Shown piece after piece: positions 7,898 through 18,719 of a stretch of 37,733 nucleotides of DNA. The position numbers and the translations under genes are program-made. The DNA is taken from assembly GCA_964551455.1 (NCBI GenBank), contig CAZKDA010000019.1, positions 1 to 37,733 on the forward strand, given 5' to 3'. This DNA is from JAHDHW01 sp964551455. GTDB taxonomy: Bacteria > Bacteroidota > Bacteroidia > Chitinophagales > Saprospiraceae. The notes below the pieces were generated by a model. The model was not told the origin of the DNA. It saw only the letters and a list, made by a program, of their open reading frames with translations, and did not search any database. Each line of letters begins with the position of its first letter. The stretch's first letter is position 1.

Positions 7898-8737
7898 ATG
7901 AAAAATTACACCCTTCTCCTTTTTCCGATTTTGCTAATTGCATTTTTATCATCCTGCAACAACTCATCTGAAATGAAATGCCATGATGACGGCGGCATGG
8001 CGCAGTTTGTCAATGACGACAAATTCAAATCCGCCCATGAGATCCCGCAACCGCTCGACCTCGTGGAAAGAGGCAAACCCATCACTTATGACACGCCTGA
8101 TGGCAAAACGGCCAGCGCTTATTTCCTGAAAGCGGAAGAAGAATCGGACAAATATATCTTCGTCATCCACGAATGGTGGGGGTTGAACAACCACATCAAA
8201 CAGGAAGCGGAAAGGCTTTTCGATTCGCTCGACAACGTCAATGTCATGGCGCTCGACCTCTACGATGGCAAGGTGGCCACCATCCCGAAAGAGGCCGAAA
8301 CCCTTGTGAATTCAGTGGTTGAAGAACGCGCCAACGCCATTATCAACGGAGCCTTGGCTTATGCTGGCGAGGAAGCCAAAGTAGCCACCATCGGTTGGTG
8401 TTTTGGCGGTTCATGGTCGTTGAAGGCATCCATCCTGGCTGGTGAGCAGGGCGCGGCATGCGTCATTTTTTACGGAATGCCCGTTCAGAGCGCCGATCAG
8501 TTGGCCAACCTCAGAGCCGAAGTGTTGGGTCTCTTTGCCAGAAAAGACGGCTGGATAACTCCCGATGTGGTCGATAAATTCGAAGCCCTGATGAAAGCCA
8601 CCGGAAAGCCCGTCACCACCAAACAATTCGACGCCGAACATGCTTTCGCCAACCCCAGCAGCCCGCGCTACCACGAAGCCGCCGCGCAGGAAGCTAACGC
8701 TATGGCGCTGAAGTTTTTGAGGGGGAAGCTGGAGTAG
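7898..8737 (+). CDS. Dienelactone hydrolase family lipoprotein
   Basis: 279 residues. The N-terminus (LLLFPILLIAFLSSCNNSS) is a lipoprotein signal peptide with lipobox LSSC, so the enzyme should be anchored in the outer membrane or periplasm. The rest is an alpha/beta hydrolase of the DLH family: HEWWGLNNHIKQEAERL, then the nucleophile elbow GWCFGG (Cys168), the acid in ARKDGWITPD (Asp217) and the base in DAEHAFANP (His248), i.e. the Cys-Asp-His triad of dienelactone hydrolases. The substrate is unknown; many members hydrolyse other esters or lactones. A near-consensus -7 box, TAGCTTTA (7862-7869), lies 28 nt before the ATG. It is divergent from the E1 operon, and no aromatic-degradation partner lies next to it. 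Confidence 0.9.
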   Translation: MKNYTLLLFPILLIAFLSSCNNSSEMKCHDDGGMAQFVNDDKFKSAHEIPQPLDLVERGKPITYDTPDGKTASAYFLKAEEESDKYIFVIHEWWGLNNHIKQEAERLFDSLDNVNVMALDLYDGKVATIPKEAETLVNSVVEERANAIINGALAYAGEEAKVATIGWCFGGSWSLKASILAGEQGAACVIFYGMPVQSADQLANLRAEVLGLFARKDGWITPDVVDKFEALMKATGKPVTTKQFDAEHAFANPSSPRYHEAAAQEANAMALKFLRGKLE

Positions 8738-8895
8738 TGCCTTGAATCAGTTAGAATGTCAAGGAGGTTTATTAATTTCGATTGAGTGGTTTCTGAGGTC
8801 AGGTAAGCCTTAATTTGCTGGCATTTTACGTATATTGTATTATATAGCATAATGACCGACAACTACAACAAAGCGGTCTTTACTTTCTTAGGTAT

Positions 8896-9913
8896 TTGGC
8901 TATAGTTTCGTGCAATCTTAAATTTAATTCTTATGAAAGCGGTACGGAAGAAGACATCTTCATCCACAAAATGAAACAATGCCTCTCAGAAGCCACGATC
9001 AGCAGCGAGGGCGGTGATTTTGAAATATGCAGAGGCGACACCTTCAGCCTGTCGGTGAATGAAGGAGTAACTTACACTTGGAGCACGGGCGATACCCTGG
9101 CCTCCATCCAAATAACGCCTGAAATCACCACCAGCTATTCGGTCACCCTGACCGATGCCAATGAATGTGCTTACACGGATGTGGTCACCGGTCACGGCGC
9201 ATGATCTGCCGGAGGTGTTTATCGAGGGTGAGTCGCAAGTTTGTGAGGGTTCTAACCTTGCGCTTACAGCAGAAGGCGGTGAGGAATACCTTTGGAGTAC
9301 GGGCGAAAGTAGCGCTTCGATAAATGTTTCTCCACCAGTTGATACCATTTATCATGTTATTGTTACGGATGATTTCGGCTGCTCCAATTCCGATACAATC
9401 ACCGTCGGAGTACTTCCTCTGCCGGAAGCCATTATTTCAGGAGAAACGGAAGTGTGCCCCGGCGATACCGTCCTCCTCACCGCCTCCGGCGGTTTGGAAT
9501 ACCTTTGGAGCACCGGCGAAACTACCGAAGCGATTGAGATAATTCCTACCAATTTATCAGAGTACAACATAACGATCACCGATGCTAATGGCTGCACTGC
9601 TTCCGCTGTAGCGAATGTCGATGTAAATACGGATTATTGCCCACCATGCGCCGAATATGCCATGCCCAATGTCTTCACCCCTGGCGATGATGGTGTTAAC
9701 GATTTATTTTTCGTAGCCACAGAGGGAGAAGCTGTTGTCAGAGAATTCAGGATTTACAGCCGCTGGGGTAACCTGGTACACCATACCACCGCTCCCTGGG
9801 ATGGAAAACAAAACGGCCAGCCGCTGCCCTCAGATGTTTATATTTACATGCTAACGCTGGAAACGAACTGTGGCGTAAAGCAGCTTCGTGGGGAGGTGTC
9901 GTTGCTGCGGTAG
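8896..9913 (+). pseudogene. Frameshifted T9SS surface protein remnant (Ig-like repeats + CHU_C)
   Basis: Two overlapping frames together encode three Ig-like modules of about 80 residues. Each has the pattern CxGDT...GG..YxWSTG...TDxxGC. They end in a gliding-motility-associated C-terminal (CHU_C/TIGR04131) T9SS sorting domain (MPNVFTPGDDGVNDLFF, RIYSRWGNLV, WDGKQNGQPLPSDVYIYML). The frame is broken at 9190-9191: ACCGGTCACG reads VTGHGA-stop, while removing one G restores VVTVTAHDLPEVF, exactly the module boundary expected. The 5' end also looks damaged. There is no signal peptide, the first frame opens only with TTG (8896) or an internal ATG (8971), and short ATG frames at 8852 and 8933 stop at once. 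It is either a decayed adhesin or carries a sequencing indel. Confidence 0.75.
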
Positions 9914-10161
9914 TTAGTGAAATACCTTTTTAAAAAACAAACTTTTATATCCATTTGAGCATAGGTTGAGAAAATGCCAACCAAAGCAATTGCAATTCTA
10001 AACTCTTTACAAAACCTTCCACCGCATTGACACTCAATAATTTAGGGTTTTAACTATCCGGGCACACTAACAATCCTTAAGATTCCGTTAATAAAATCAC
10101 AAAAGGAAAAAGTATTTCAATTTCAATATTTCAAAGCATTTTATTACAAAAATCATTTGAC

Positions 10162-10752
10162 ATGAGAATTATTCAAACCCAAAAATCTGTAACCTTCCCG
10201 GCACAATTGTTCCTGGTAGTAATCCTTTTTTTTTCATTTTCGCTGCAATATGGAAATGCGCAATCGAGCAACGTGAAACCCAACATCGCGCCCGATGAAT
10301 TTACAGCCAAAAGCGCCGCCTCCGGCTGGAACGTCGGAAGTACTGTTCCGAATGTGACTTTCAACGATGTAAATAATAAAAAAGCAGAATTGTACAAACT
10401 GCTGGAAAAACCGGTAATCCTGGAATTCTGGACGCTGGATTGTGCAAAATGCAAAGACAATAAACGATACCTCAAGGCCTTTTACAAACAATTTGACATC
10501 AATATCGTAGGGATTTCCACCGATGAATACCTCAACCAGATCCGACAATACGCCAAAGATCTCGACCTCCACTGGATGAATGTCTCTGACGATAGTAAAA
10601 AGTTTGTCGGAAAGACATTTGTAGAAGCGAACAATCTCGGCAATCCTACATACATTTTGATCACTCCTGACAAAAAGGTGCATAAGATATTCTACAAACT
10701 GGATGACGTAAAATTATTGGGCGTTGAGCTTCAGAAATATTTCAACCAATGA
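10162..10752 (+). CDS. TlpA-like thioredoxin-fold protein, exported
   Basis: 196 residues. An N-terminal hydrophobic stretch (LFLVVILFFSFSLQYGNAQ) is a Sec signal peptide. The thioredoxin fold begins near residue 58 (VGSTVPNVTFNDVNNKKAEL) with the redox motif FWTLDCAKCKDN (Cys94, Cys97; CAKC rather than CGPC) and a later cis-proline in NLGNPTYILI. It most resembles periplasmic TlpA/ResA-like disulfide reductases, which reduce disulfides in exported proteins or cytochromes. CAKC is an unusual active-site dipeptide, so a variant redox potential is likely. No cytochrome maturation gene is nearby. A strong terminator follows at 10787-10818. Confidence 0.85.
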   Translation: MRIIQTQKSVTFPAQLFLVVILFFSFSLQYGNAQSSNVKPNIAPDEFTAKSAASGWNVGSTVPNVTFNDVNNKKAELYKLLEKPVILEFWTLDCAKCKDNKRYLKAFYKQFDINIVGISTDEYLNQIRQYAKDLDLHWMNVSDDSKKFVGKTFVEANNLGNPTYILITPDKKVHKIFYKLDDVKLLGVELQKYFNQ

Positions 10753-10786
10753 CGGTTTCGTTTTATCATACCCCTTCACACCATAA

Positions 10787-10818
10787 AAAAGCCCTTCTCA
10801 ATGTTGAGAAGGGCTTTT
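10787..10818. terminator. Bidirectional hairpin terminator
   Basis: AAAAGCCCTTCTCAA (10787-10801) and TTGAGAAGGGCTTTT (10804-10818) form a perfect 15-bp stem. It separates the convergent TlpA-like gene and the giant minus-strand gene. Confidence 0.9.
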
Positions 10819-10838
10819 GTTATTATTGAATCTCTCTG

Positions 10839-13800
10839 TTATTTCAGATTCATCAGGATCATTTTTTTGGTTGCAAAATGATGGCCGAACTCCAGGCGGT
10901 AATAGATCAACCCATTGAGTGGGAAATCTGCACTGGAAACGCTGATCTCGTTGTATCCCTGCTCAAATTCACCCTCGACAACGTTGAGGAGGTTTCCGGT
11001 CAGGTCAAAGAATTTCAACTTCGCAGTTCCGCTTTCCGGCAGGTTGAAACCGATCACCGTTTCATTTTTGAAGGGGTTCGGCTGGTTTTGATACAATGCA
11101 AACTTTTTGCTTTGTACCTTGCTTTCGAGCTTGAAGTTCAGCACAGGATTAAGTAATCCTATGGTATTGTAGGCTTCAGACTTCGTGAATTGTGAAGAAA
11201 TACTCAGCACATCGCTCAGCCTGACATTCTGTTTGGCAATGAAACGGATCGAGAAGAGCGTCTCGTCAGCCTCCATGCCGGTAGCAATGTTGTTTGACCA
11301 GCTTGTGGTGATCACGCCCTTATCCAGCAGTGCCAATCCAAAGTTTTCTTCTCCCAGTTTGGGAAGGGCGCCGGATTCCGTTTCCATGAAAAGGAGGGCA
11401 TTGTCATTGAAATTCAGGGTAAACTGGTACCCCAATATTTCGTTGAAGTCCCTTGATCTGAACTGAACATCAACGGCCTCGCCGGCAGTAAGGTGCCGGT
11501 CATCCGTTTCGAAGGTCAGGTCTCCGCTGAAATTGCGATCCTGGCCGCTGATCAGGTTGTTCGGGATGGCACTTCCGTTGACATCTCCGACTTTGACAGC
11601 CACGAAGTTGGCAACTTCGGAATCCATCAAACCATTGAAAGAAATCACTTCGGGGAAGGAAGTTGCAAACGGATTTGTCGGATCGGGGAATACAAACTCG
11701 GCATCGACGAAGCGCCAGCTTGTGTTATTTTCAAAAACAGTGTCGATAAACAGGATCAGCCTTCTGAGTTTCACGATATCGATGGCCGTTACCGAGCCAC
11801 TGTTGTTGACATCGGCTGCAATGATCTTGTAAGGCGAATTCAGCGGTTCTACTGCCAAAATATGTTTGGTCATCAACACGATATCGAAGGTGGATAACCC
11901 GTTGAGCGGGTCGTCATTTTTATCCGGATCGACCACATAGTTGCTTTGCGGCACCAGGTTATTAAACTCGAAGTATCCTTCAACATCCGACATTTGATAA
12001 TACGGCATTCCAGAAACGTTTCCGTCGAGCATCACGCTGGCTGCTTCCAGGCCCATACCTTCTTCGGTCAACAGGCTTCCACTGATATTGATATCGTTAC
12101 CTCCGCCATTCATTAAAGCTGTAAATGTAGCGGTAGTGGAAACCGAGTTGCCACAACCATCGGTAGCTGTGAAAGTGACATCAATGGAAGTGTTGCCCAT
12201 CATGCCCATGCAATTGATGGTTGGGTTGGCCGGGTCGGTCGTCCAGGTCAGATCATCACCATGACATCCGTCGATGATCACTGCTCCGCCGTGGTTGGCC
12301 ACCCAGGCATCCAGTACGGATTGCGTATTGGCATTGCAAATTGTGAGCATATCCTGTGCAGGCTCGATGACTGTTGGCGGTTCTGTATCCACGATCACGA
12401 TATCGCCGATGCAGGTGGTGGTTCTGCCACAATCATCGGTTGCTGTAAAAGTCACCGAAGTCATTCCGTTCCAGATGCAGAAACCAAGGTTGTTTGGATT
12501 GTAATTGTTTGTGACAACTATGTTTTCACCGCACGAGCTGGTAGCGGTTACGGTTGTAATCCAGGCTTCAATAATTTCGAGGTACGTTCCGTCTTCACAA
12601 TTCTGGATCAGGCAATTTTCCGGGCAATTCATCACAGGTGGACCGTTTTCAATGGTAAACACGCGCGTATCGCTGGCAGTGCGCCCACAATCATCGGTTA
12701 CGGTATAGGTGTAAGTGTAGGTTGTGCCGGGACAATCTTCCTCTCCTGAGATCACAGGGCCGGTGACCGTTGTTACATAATCCAACTTACAGCCGGTAGT
12801 GACCATAGCATGATTTGGGTTGACATTGAAATTGTACGCGCAGGTAACTGTCATATCCGGCGGAGCCACGATCGTTGGTGGTTCGTTGTTTCCAATTGTA
12901 AATACGCGGTTGACGATCACTTCTCTTCCGCAATCGTCTCTGACGCGGAAAGGGAATGTAACTGTCGATCCCGGACACTCGAATATGCCTTCAATGATCG
13001 GAGGCATTATTTTTAAATCATAATCATCGCCGCAGCTTGTCGTGACAGTCGCATCGCTTTCGCTCACCACGATGTCCGCATAACAATTTACCGTTTCTCC
13101 GGGGATCACAGTGACCACAGGCGGATCATTTTCGATGGTGACTACCTGCTGGCATTGGGCGTATCCGCCGCACTCATCCAGCGTTTTGTATGTGTAGGTA
13201 TAAGTCGTTCCCGGACAGTTTTGTGCGCCTTCGACATCGGGTTGGGTGACCCAGAGTTTGAAGTTCAGGTCGCAATAGATCACTACCGAGGCATTGTTTG
13301 CGTCGATGCCTGCATCAGCGATACACGCAACGGTGAGGTCAGCCGGGCAGGTGATCTCAGGTTGTTGCGGTGGATTGACGATAATGGTCTGCACCTGTGA
13401 AGTGGAATTATCACAGGCATCGGTGACCGTCCAGGTACGCAGTATTGTCCCGCCTTCGCAAGTGGTAACATCAGATTCGTCTTCGTATTCAATGGTGAGC
13501 ATGGACGAAGGTGGGGGAACGGCGATCATGGTTTGACCAACGTTAATAGATCCCGGAGAATCATCCGAAGGTCCGCTCCAGGTAAAGTCGCTACCCTCGC
13601 TACCGGAACCTATTTTTTGTAGTGAAAAACCAACCGGAGTGTTTGAATTTTCAGAAACGCCTACATCAACGGACAGCATACCATTTGCCGGCCCACCGAC
13701 AGCGGTGAAGGTTCCGAGATAGCTGATGAATTCGAGTACATTGGTTCCATTATTTACCAAAGCGATACCATCCGGCGCTCCGTTCTGGATGCCATTGACA

Positions 13801-16800
13801 GGATACACAAAAGCAACAGCGCCAAAACCATTGCTTTGGTTGGGAATGATGCCGCTCAGGTTCATTGTATTGTAAACCGATCCGTTGGCGCCATTGTAAA
13901 GGATGAGTTGATAGGTTGACAAATCAATACCAGCGGTTCCGGCAACCTCGATAAATTCATTGACGTCAGTGCCCACGTTGTCATAATGGAATTCATTGAT
14001 CCATATATCCATTGGGCCTACTCCCGTGCAATTGTCCATCGCATCGGTCACATCCCCCGTGAGGGTCAGGTCATCAGGGTCATCTTCACACTCGATAGTA
14101 ACATCGGGTGGGGTTGTAAATGTCGGCGGAGTGGTATCGACCACCGTGATGATCTGAACCTGGCTGGTTGCATTTCCACAACCATCCGTAACGGTCCAGG
14201 TGCGGGTGATGGTTCCGGTATAACCACCACAATCTGTCAAATCTTCTACATCGGAATAAGTAGCCACAGGATTCGGATCGCAATTGTCTTCGATTTCCGT
14301 CGGGCTTCCGGTAACTGTGAGGTCGCCAGGATCCTGATCGCATTCTATCGTCACATCATCAGGAACCGTAAAGGTAGGAGGCTCATTGTCCTCAACGGTG
14401 ATCATCTGGATCTGTTCGTTGACATTTCCGCAGGCATCCGTCACTCTCCACGTTCTTGTGATATTATTTAAGACCCCATTACAAATTGGTGTAAAACTAT
14501 CGAAATACTCTACCAAAAGCCCCATCGGTGGCGGCGGTGCAACCATATTTTGATTAATGTTGAGGCTGCCCGGAGATTCTGGCAACGGATCGTTCCACAC
14601 AAAATCGTCGTAAACCCCGCCGGTTCCTGTGAGTTGCAATGAAAAGCCGATAGGGGTTGAGCCGGTTTCTTCCACGCCGACATCCGTTGACATCATGCCG
14701 TTCGCCGGGCCATTTGTAGCTGTAAATGTGCCTTCATAGCTCAGAAACTGGATGACAATGTTGCCACCCTGAACCAAAGCGATACCGTCGGGTGAACCGT
14801 TCTGGATGCCGTTGGAAGGATACGTAAAAGCTACTGCACCAAAACCATTGCTTTCGTCCGGTACAATTCCTGAAAGATCGAGGGTATTGTAGCTCTGGCC
14901 ATTCGCTCCGTTGTAAAGGATCAGTTGATAATTTGAAAGGTCGATTCCTGCTGTTCCGGCCACCTCGATAAACTCGCCAACATCTGTTCCCTCATTGTCA
15001 TAATGAATCTCATTGATCCAGAGCGAAGGAGGAGTAGCGCCACCATCATCGCAATTATCCATGGCATCCGTCACATCTCCTGTAATTTCCAGATCGTTCG
15101 GATCTTGTGTACAATCAATAGTAACATCCGGTGGTACCGTAAAGGTTGGAGGTGTGGTATCCACGATGGTAATGATCTGATCGATGGAAGTGGAATTACC
15201 ACACTCGTCGGTAGCTGTCCAGGTACGCGTAATGGTTCCGGTATATCCGCCGCAGCCACTCAAATCGACCACATCCGTGTATCCCGACGTCGGGTTGGGA
15301 TCGCAATTGTCCATTACATTACTAATATCTCCCGTAATGGTGAGGTCTTCCGGATCCTGATCGCACTCGATGGTGATATCATCCGGAACGTCAAATGTTG
15401 GCGGTGTGTCATCGTGTACAACGATGGTTTGCATCACGCTGGAGGTATTACCACAGATATCCGTAAAAGTCCAGGTGCGGATCAAAACGAATTGGTTGGC
15501 ACAATCGCCGGGAATTGNNNNNNNNNNNNNNNNNNNNNNNNNNNNNNNNNNNNNNNNNNNNNNNNNNNNNNNNNNNNNNNNNNNNNNNNNNNNNNNNNNN
15601 NNNNNNNNNNNNNNNNNCTGTCAGGTCAACCGGAGGCGGCACATCCGCTGCGCATTGCAACATTAAATCTCCCGGAGGTGTGGGTGGCACTGGCGGCGTA
15701 TCGTCATGCACCGTGATGGTTTGCATCACGCTGGAGGTATTATCACAAACATCTGTAAAAGTCCAGGTGCGGATCAAAACGAATTGGTTGGCACAATCGC
15801 CGGGAATTGTTTCCTCCGTAGGGCTGACGGTGATCGGCCCGTCGCAGTTGTCCTGAGCTGTCAGGTCAACCGGAGGCGGCACATCCGCTGCGCATTGCAA
15901 CATTAAATCTCCTGGAGGTGTGGGTGGCACCGGCGGCGTATCGTCATGCACCGTGATGGTATGCGATATACTGGAAGAATTGCCGCATTCATCTGTGAAG
16001 GTGTATGTCCTTTCAATCACAAACTGGTTGGGGCAATTTCCGGGGGTGGTAGAGCTGGATGGCAAACCGGGAGCATCTTCTCCGCAGTTGTCGGGCGCTG
16101 TCAACACAAGTGTCGGCGGCACATCAGTAGCACATTGCACGGTGATATCATCCGGAGCCGGAGGCGCATCGGGAGGCGTTGTATCCACCACGACGATGGT
16201 TTGGATATGCACGCTTTCATTTCCGCAGCTATCGGTAGCCGTCCAGGTGCGGGTGATGGTTTGTTCCTGAGGGCAGTCGCCTTCTTCTGAGGTTTCTTCA
16301 AATATGATTGTCACCGGCCAATCGGGGCATTGTTCCGGGTCGAAGGTTTGATTTTCGTTGATCGAGCCTGGCGATTCAGGAGCATCGCCCGCAGTATCGT
16401 TATCGGGGCCGATCCAGGTAAAATGCTCTGGCAAACAGCCGTTTCCGACTCTTTGCAACGATTCGCCGATAGGTGTAGCGCCTTCTTCCACGCCAATGAG
16501 TTCGGAAGTACATCCTTTTGCGGGGCCGTTGGTTGCGATCACGATCCCTTCGTAAGAAATAAATTCTATTACAAATCCATTTTTGACCAAAGCCAGACCT
16601 GAAATACCATTTTCAAAATACTGGCTGCCCAGGTAATCGCGATCGAATACGAGGGTTCCCCAGCCATTTCCTTCATCGGGGATGATGCCGGTCAGAAATT
16701 TGTCGTCGTCGAATTCGCCATCGGTAGCCTCGTAAGCGTAAAGCCTATATTCGGAAAGATCAATGCCTGCCATACCGACGATTTCGATAAACTCACCGAC

Positions 16801-17940
16801 ATCTTCTCCTTCATTGTCATAATGGATCTCGTTGATAAATACAATCCCGGCAGGTTTGCAATTGTCTGTTGCAGTGACTTCTTCGGGTTCGGGAATCGCA
16901 TCGCACTCAACGGTCATATCTTCCGGAAGATTGTCAAACGTCGGCCCTTCTTCATCAACCATCCACATAAACGACTGGGTGCAGGAAGCAGATTGGTTCA
17001 ATTCATCGGTTATGGTATAAATTCTTTTTAAAACATGGATGCAATCAAGCTCGGAATGTAGATCTTCGTGGGTGAGGGTCAATTCTCCGCAACCTTCGAT
17101 GATGGTGGGCAAAGCCGGATCGGGGTCGTCGTCATCGGGCAGGTTGAAAGTCAGCGCTGCCAGAGGAACCGTAGGGTTGCAGGTATCCGGGAGGTTGAAG
17201 TTATCTGCCGGACAAACGATCATCGGCGGGAGGCAGCATTGAAAATCACAGTTTGGCGGCAAGTCAACGCCCAGATTCTCATTCACATCCCAGTTTTCGG
17301 GATTGTTGATAGCTGCCCGCAACTCGTCGGTTGAGCCTAAATGGACTGCACAATTATAAACGCCATTGTTGATTTCGGGATCAATCGCCAGGGAGTTTTC
17401 GCCATCGGTAAAGATATCTGGTTTGGCCGAATCGTGCGTTCCGGTAGAGTCATCATCCCAATCGCCGTTCATCTGGATGGCGGCGATGAAGTTGGATTCA
17501 TCTCCCGCCACGGGCAGATCACCCTGAAAGGCGAATATCTGGTCGCCGGCTCTCGATAGGGTGAATTCACCCACTTCGGTGATGGTACCGATCACATTGC
17601 CGTCTTTGTCCTGAGCTTCAAAATCTGGTTCGATAAAGATCACTACTTCATCGCCGCACTCAAACTCATCGGTCAGGATCAACGTGATAATTCCTTCGTT
17701 GTAAACCCAGAAACCCCCTTCTTCCTGCCAACCGTGATCGGTAAATGAAATGGTGGTTCCGATCTCAACGGGTTTCAGAAAAACAAATGAAAATTTTTCC
17801 GGAGAAGTGGATTGATAACCTGTGAAGGCAATATCTCCAAGGTTGAGGGTGGTTTGGGCATTTACATTTAATGATAAAACTGTAATAAAGAGCAAACATA
17901 AAAAACGGGGTATCAAAATCCCCAGGTTTAATAATCGCAT
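10839..17940 (-). CDS. Giant T9SS-secreted HYR/lamin-tail repeat protein (split only by assembly gap)
   Basis: One gene of about 2,350 codons. Frames on either side of the 100-N gap (15518-15617) disagree by one base, but the flanking repeat shows the true gap is 48 bp plus multiples of 240, which restores a single frame. The start is the ATG at 17940 (MRLLNLGILIPRFLCLLF, ending LNVNAQ), a good signal peptide; an ATG at 17991 would precede it. In order: an N-terminal beta module (LGDIAFTGYQS); about fifteen HYR modules (DTTPPTF..P.D.TIEC..., ITRTWTATDxCGN); three lamin-tail domains inside HYR modules (near 16842-16360, 15026-14538, 14009-13521); a carboxypeptidase-regulatory/dockerin-like region (12095-11526; ADVNNSGSVTAIDIVKLRRL); a cohesin-like domain (11534-11136); and a T9SS type A sorting tail (11102-10842; LYQNQPNPFKNETVIGF). 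It is likely a cell-surface or matrix adhesin. No enzyme domain is seen. Confidence 0.88.
15423..15960 (-). repeat. 240-bp near-identical tandem repeat (one HYR module) across the gap
   Basis: The sequence from 15618 recurs at 15858 (offset 240 bp, 80 codons) and is nearly identical over about 100 bp. The sequence left of the gap (15423-15517) is nearly identical to 15713-15809, including a 55-bp exact match ending CAATCGCCGGGAATTG. At least three copies therefore exist, and this probably caused the assembly break. Confidence 0.9.
15518..15617. other. Scaffold gap (100 N)
   Basis: Exactly 100 N, the conventional placeholder for a gap of unknown size, inside a tandem repeat. By comparison with the intact copy (15810-15857), the missing sequence should be 48 bp, or 48 plus a multiple of 240 bp. 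Confidence 0.95.
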
Positions 17941-18719
17941 TACGCTTTTAAAGCCTTTAGAATTTCGAACTGAGGGGTAAGAGTAATTCATTTTTTGATT
18001 TTTTCGTGTTGAAATAAAATAGGGTCTTAATGTGGTGAAATCACCAATTAATATCAAAATCAATAACCGGCCACAGCAGGCCAATCATTTAATTAGGTAA
18101 GTGTGTGTTATATTTGCTTTGCGAAAAGGTTCAGTAGAATGACAAGCGTCAATCCTTACAAGTCACCAAATGATGTGTAGTTCGCAGTAATTTTACTGCG
18201 GTGCAAATGAAAATAATCGATTTTCAAATCAGAAAATCAATTTTTCAGAAAAACGGTTGTGAGAACTTTACTAAAAACGGTTTGTAGGAAAAATGCGGAG
18301 TAAAATTATTTTAGCTAAGTTAATTGAAAATTAAATCTTAACCAACTAAAAATTAAGTTTAAATCTCTTTGGCAATTCTTTTTAAAACACAAAATTATAT
18401 ATGCCAAATAAATTATTATGTTTTGCAAATCTAAGTTAATTATTTCAATTCTTTATAACCATGAGCAGATATTTTTTAAATTGTCAGTCGCCAGACAACA
18501 TTGCATGTTCATCGTTTTACGATATATTTGGGAAAACGCATATCGAACAAAACCAACCTTTTGTCGAAGTTTTGCCGGAATGTAGCACACGCTGCGGGTG
18601 AGCTATCTGGAATAACACGATCCTTTTTGTATTTTGCCTTCTTTTCTAAACTAACTCAAGTTGCGGATCATTTCAATTGGATTATCTACAACTCGGGGTA
18701 AACTAATCAATTTTAAACA
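17941..18719. other. Long AT-rich divergent intergenic region
   Basis: It separates the giant minus-strand gene from the S9A peptidase. It contains a TGGTGA/TCACCA dyad (18033-18046) and a perfect 8-bp-stem hairpin CGCAGTAA/TTACTGCG (18183-18200), both upstream of the giant gene. A dispersed repeat lies at 18660-18692. The stretch 18300-18500 is very AT-rich. No clear promoter consensus or convincing gene was found. Confidence 0.6.
18660..18692 (+). repeat. Dispersed inverted-repeat element, copy 1
   Basis: GTTGCGGAT ... CAATTGGATTATCTACAAC. The ends pair as GTTG..GAT/ATC..CAAC with two mismatches. A related copy lies at 36275-36315. It is 28 nt upstream of the S9A peptidase ATG. Confidence 0.5.

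Noticed and set aside
15423..15960. CRISPR array
   Set aside because: The repeat unit is a 240-bp coding module in frame with the protein, without spacers; there are no cas genes.
18461..18601. 46-codon Cys-containing frame (MSRYFLNCQSPDNIACSSFY...)
   Set aside because: There is only an approximate -7 box upstream, no modification enzyme nearby, and no recognisable family. The region is an AT-rich spacer where chance frames are common.
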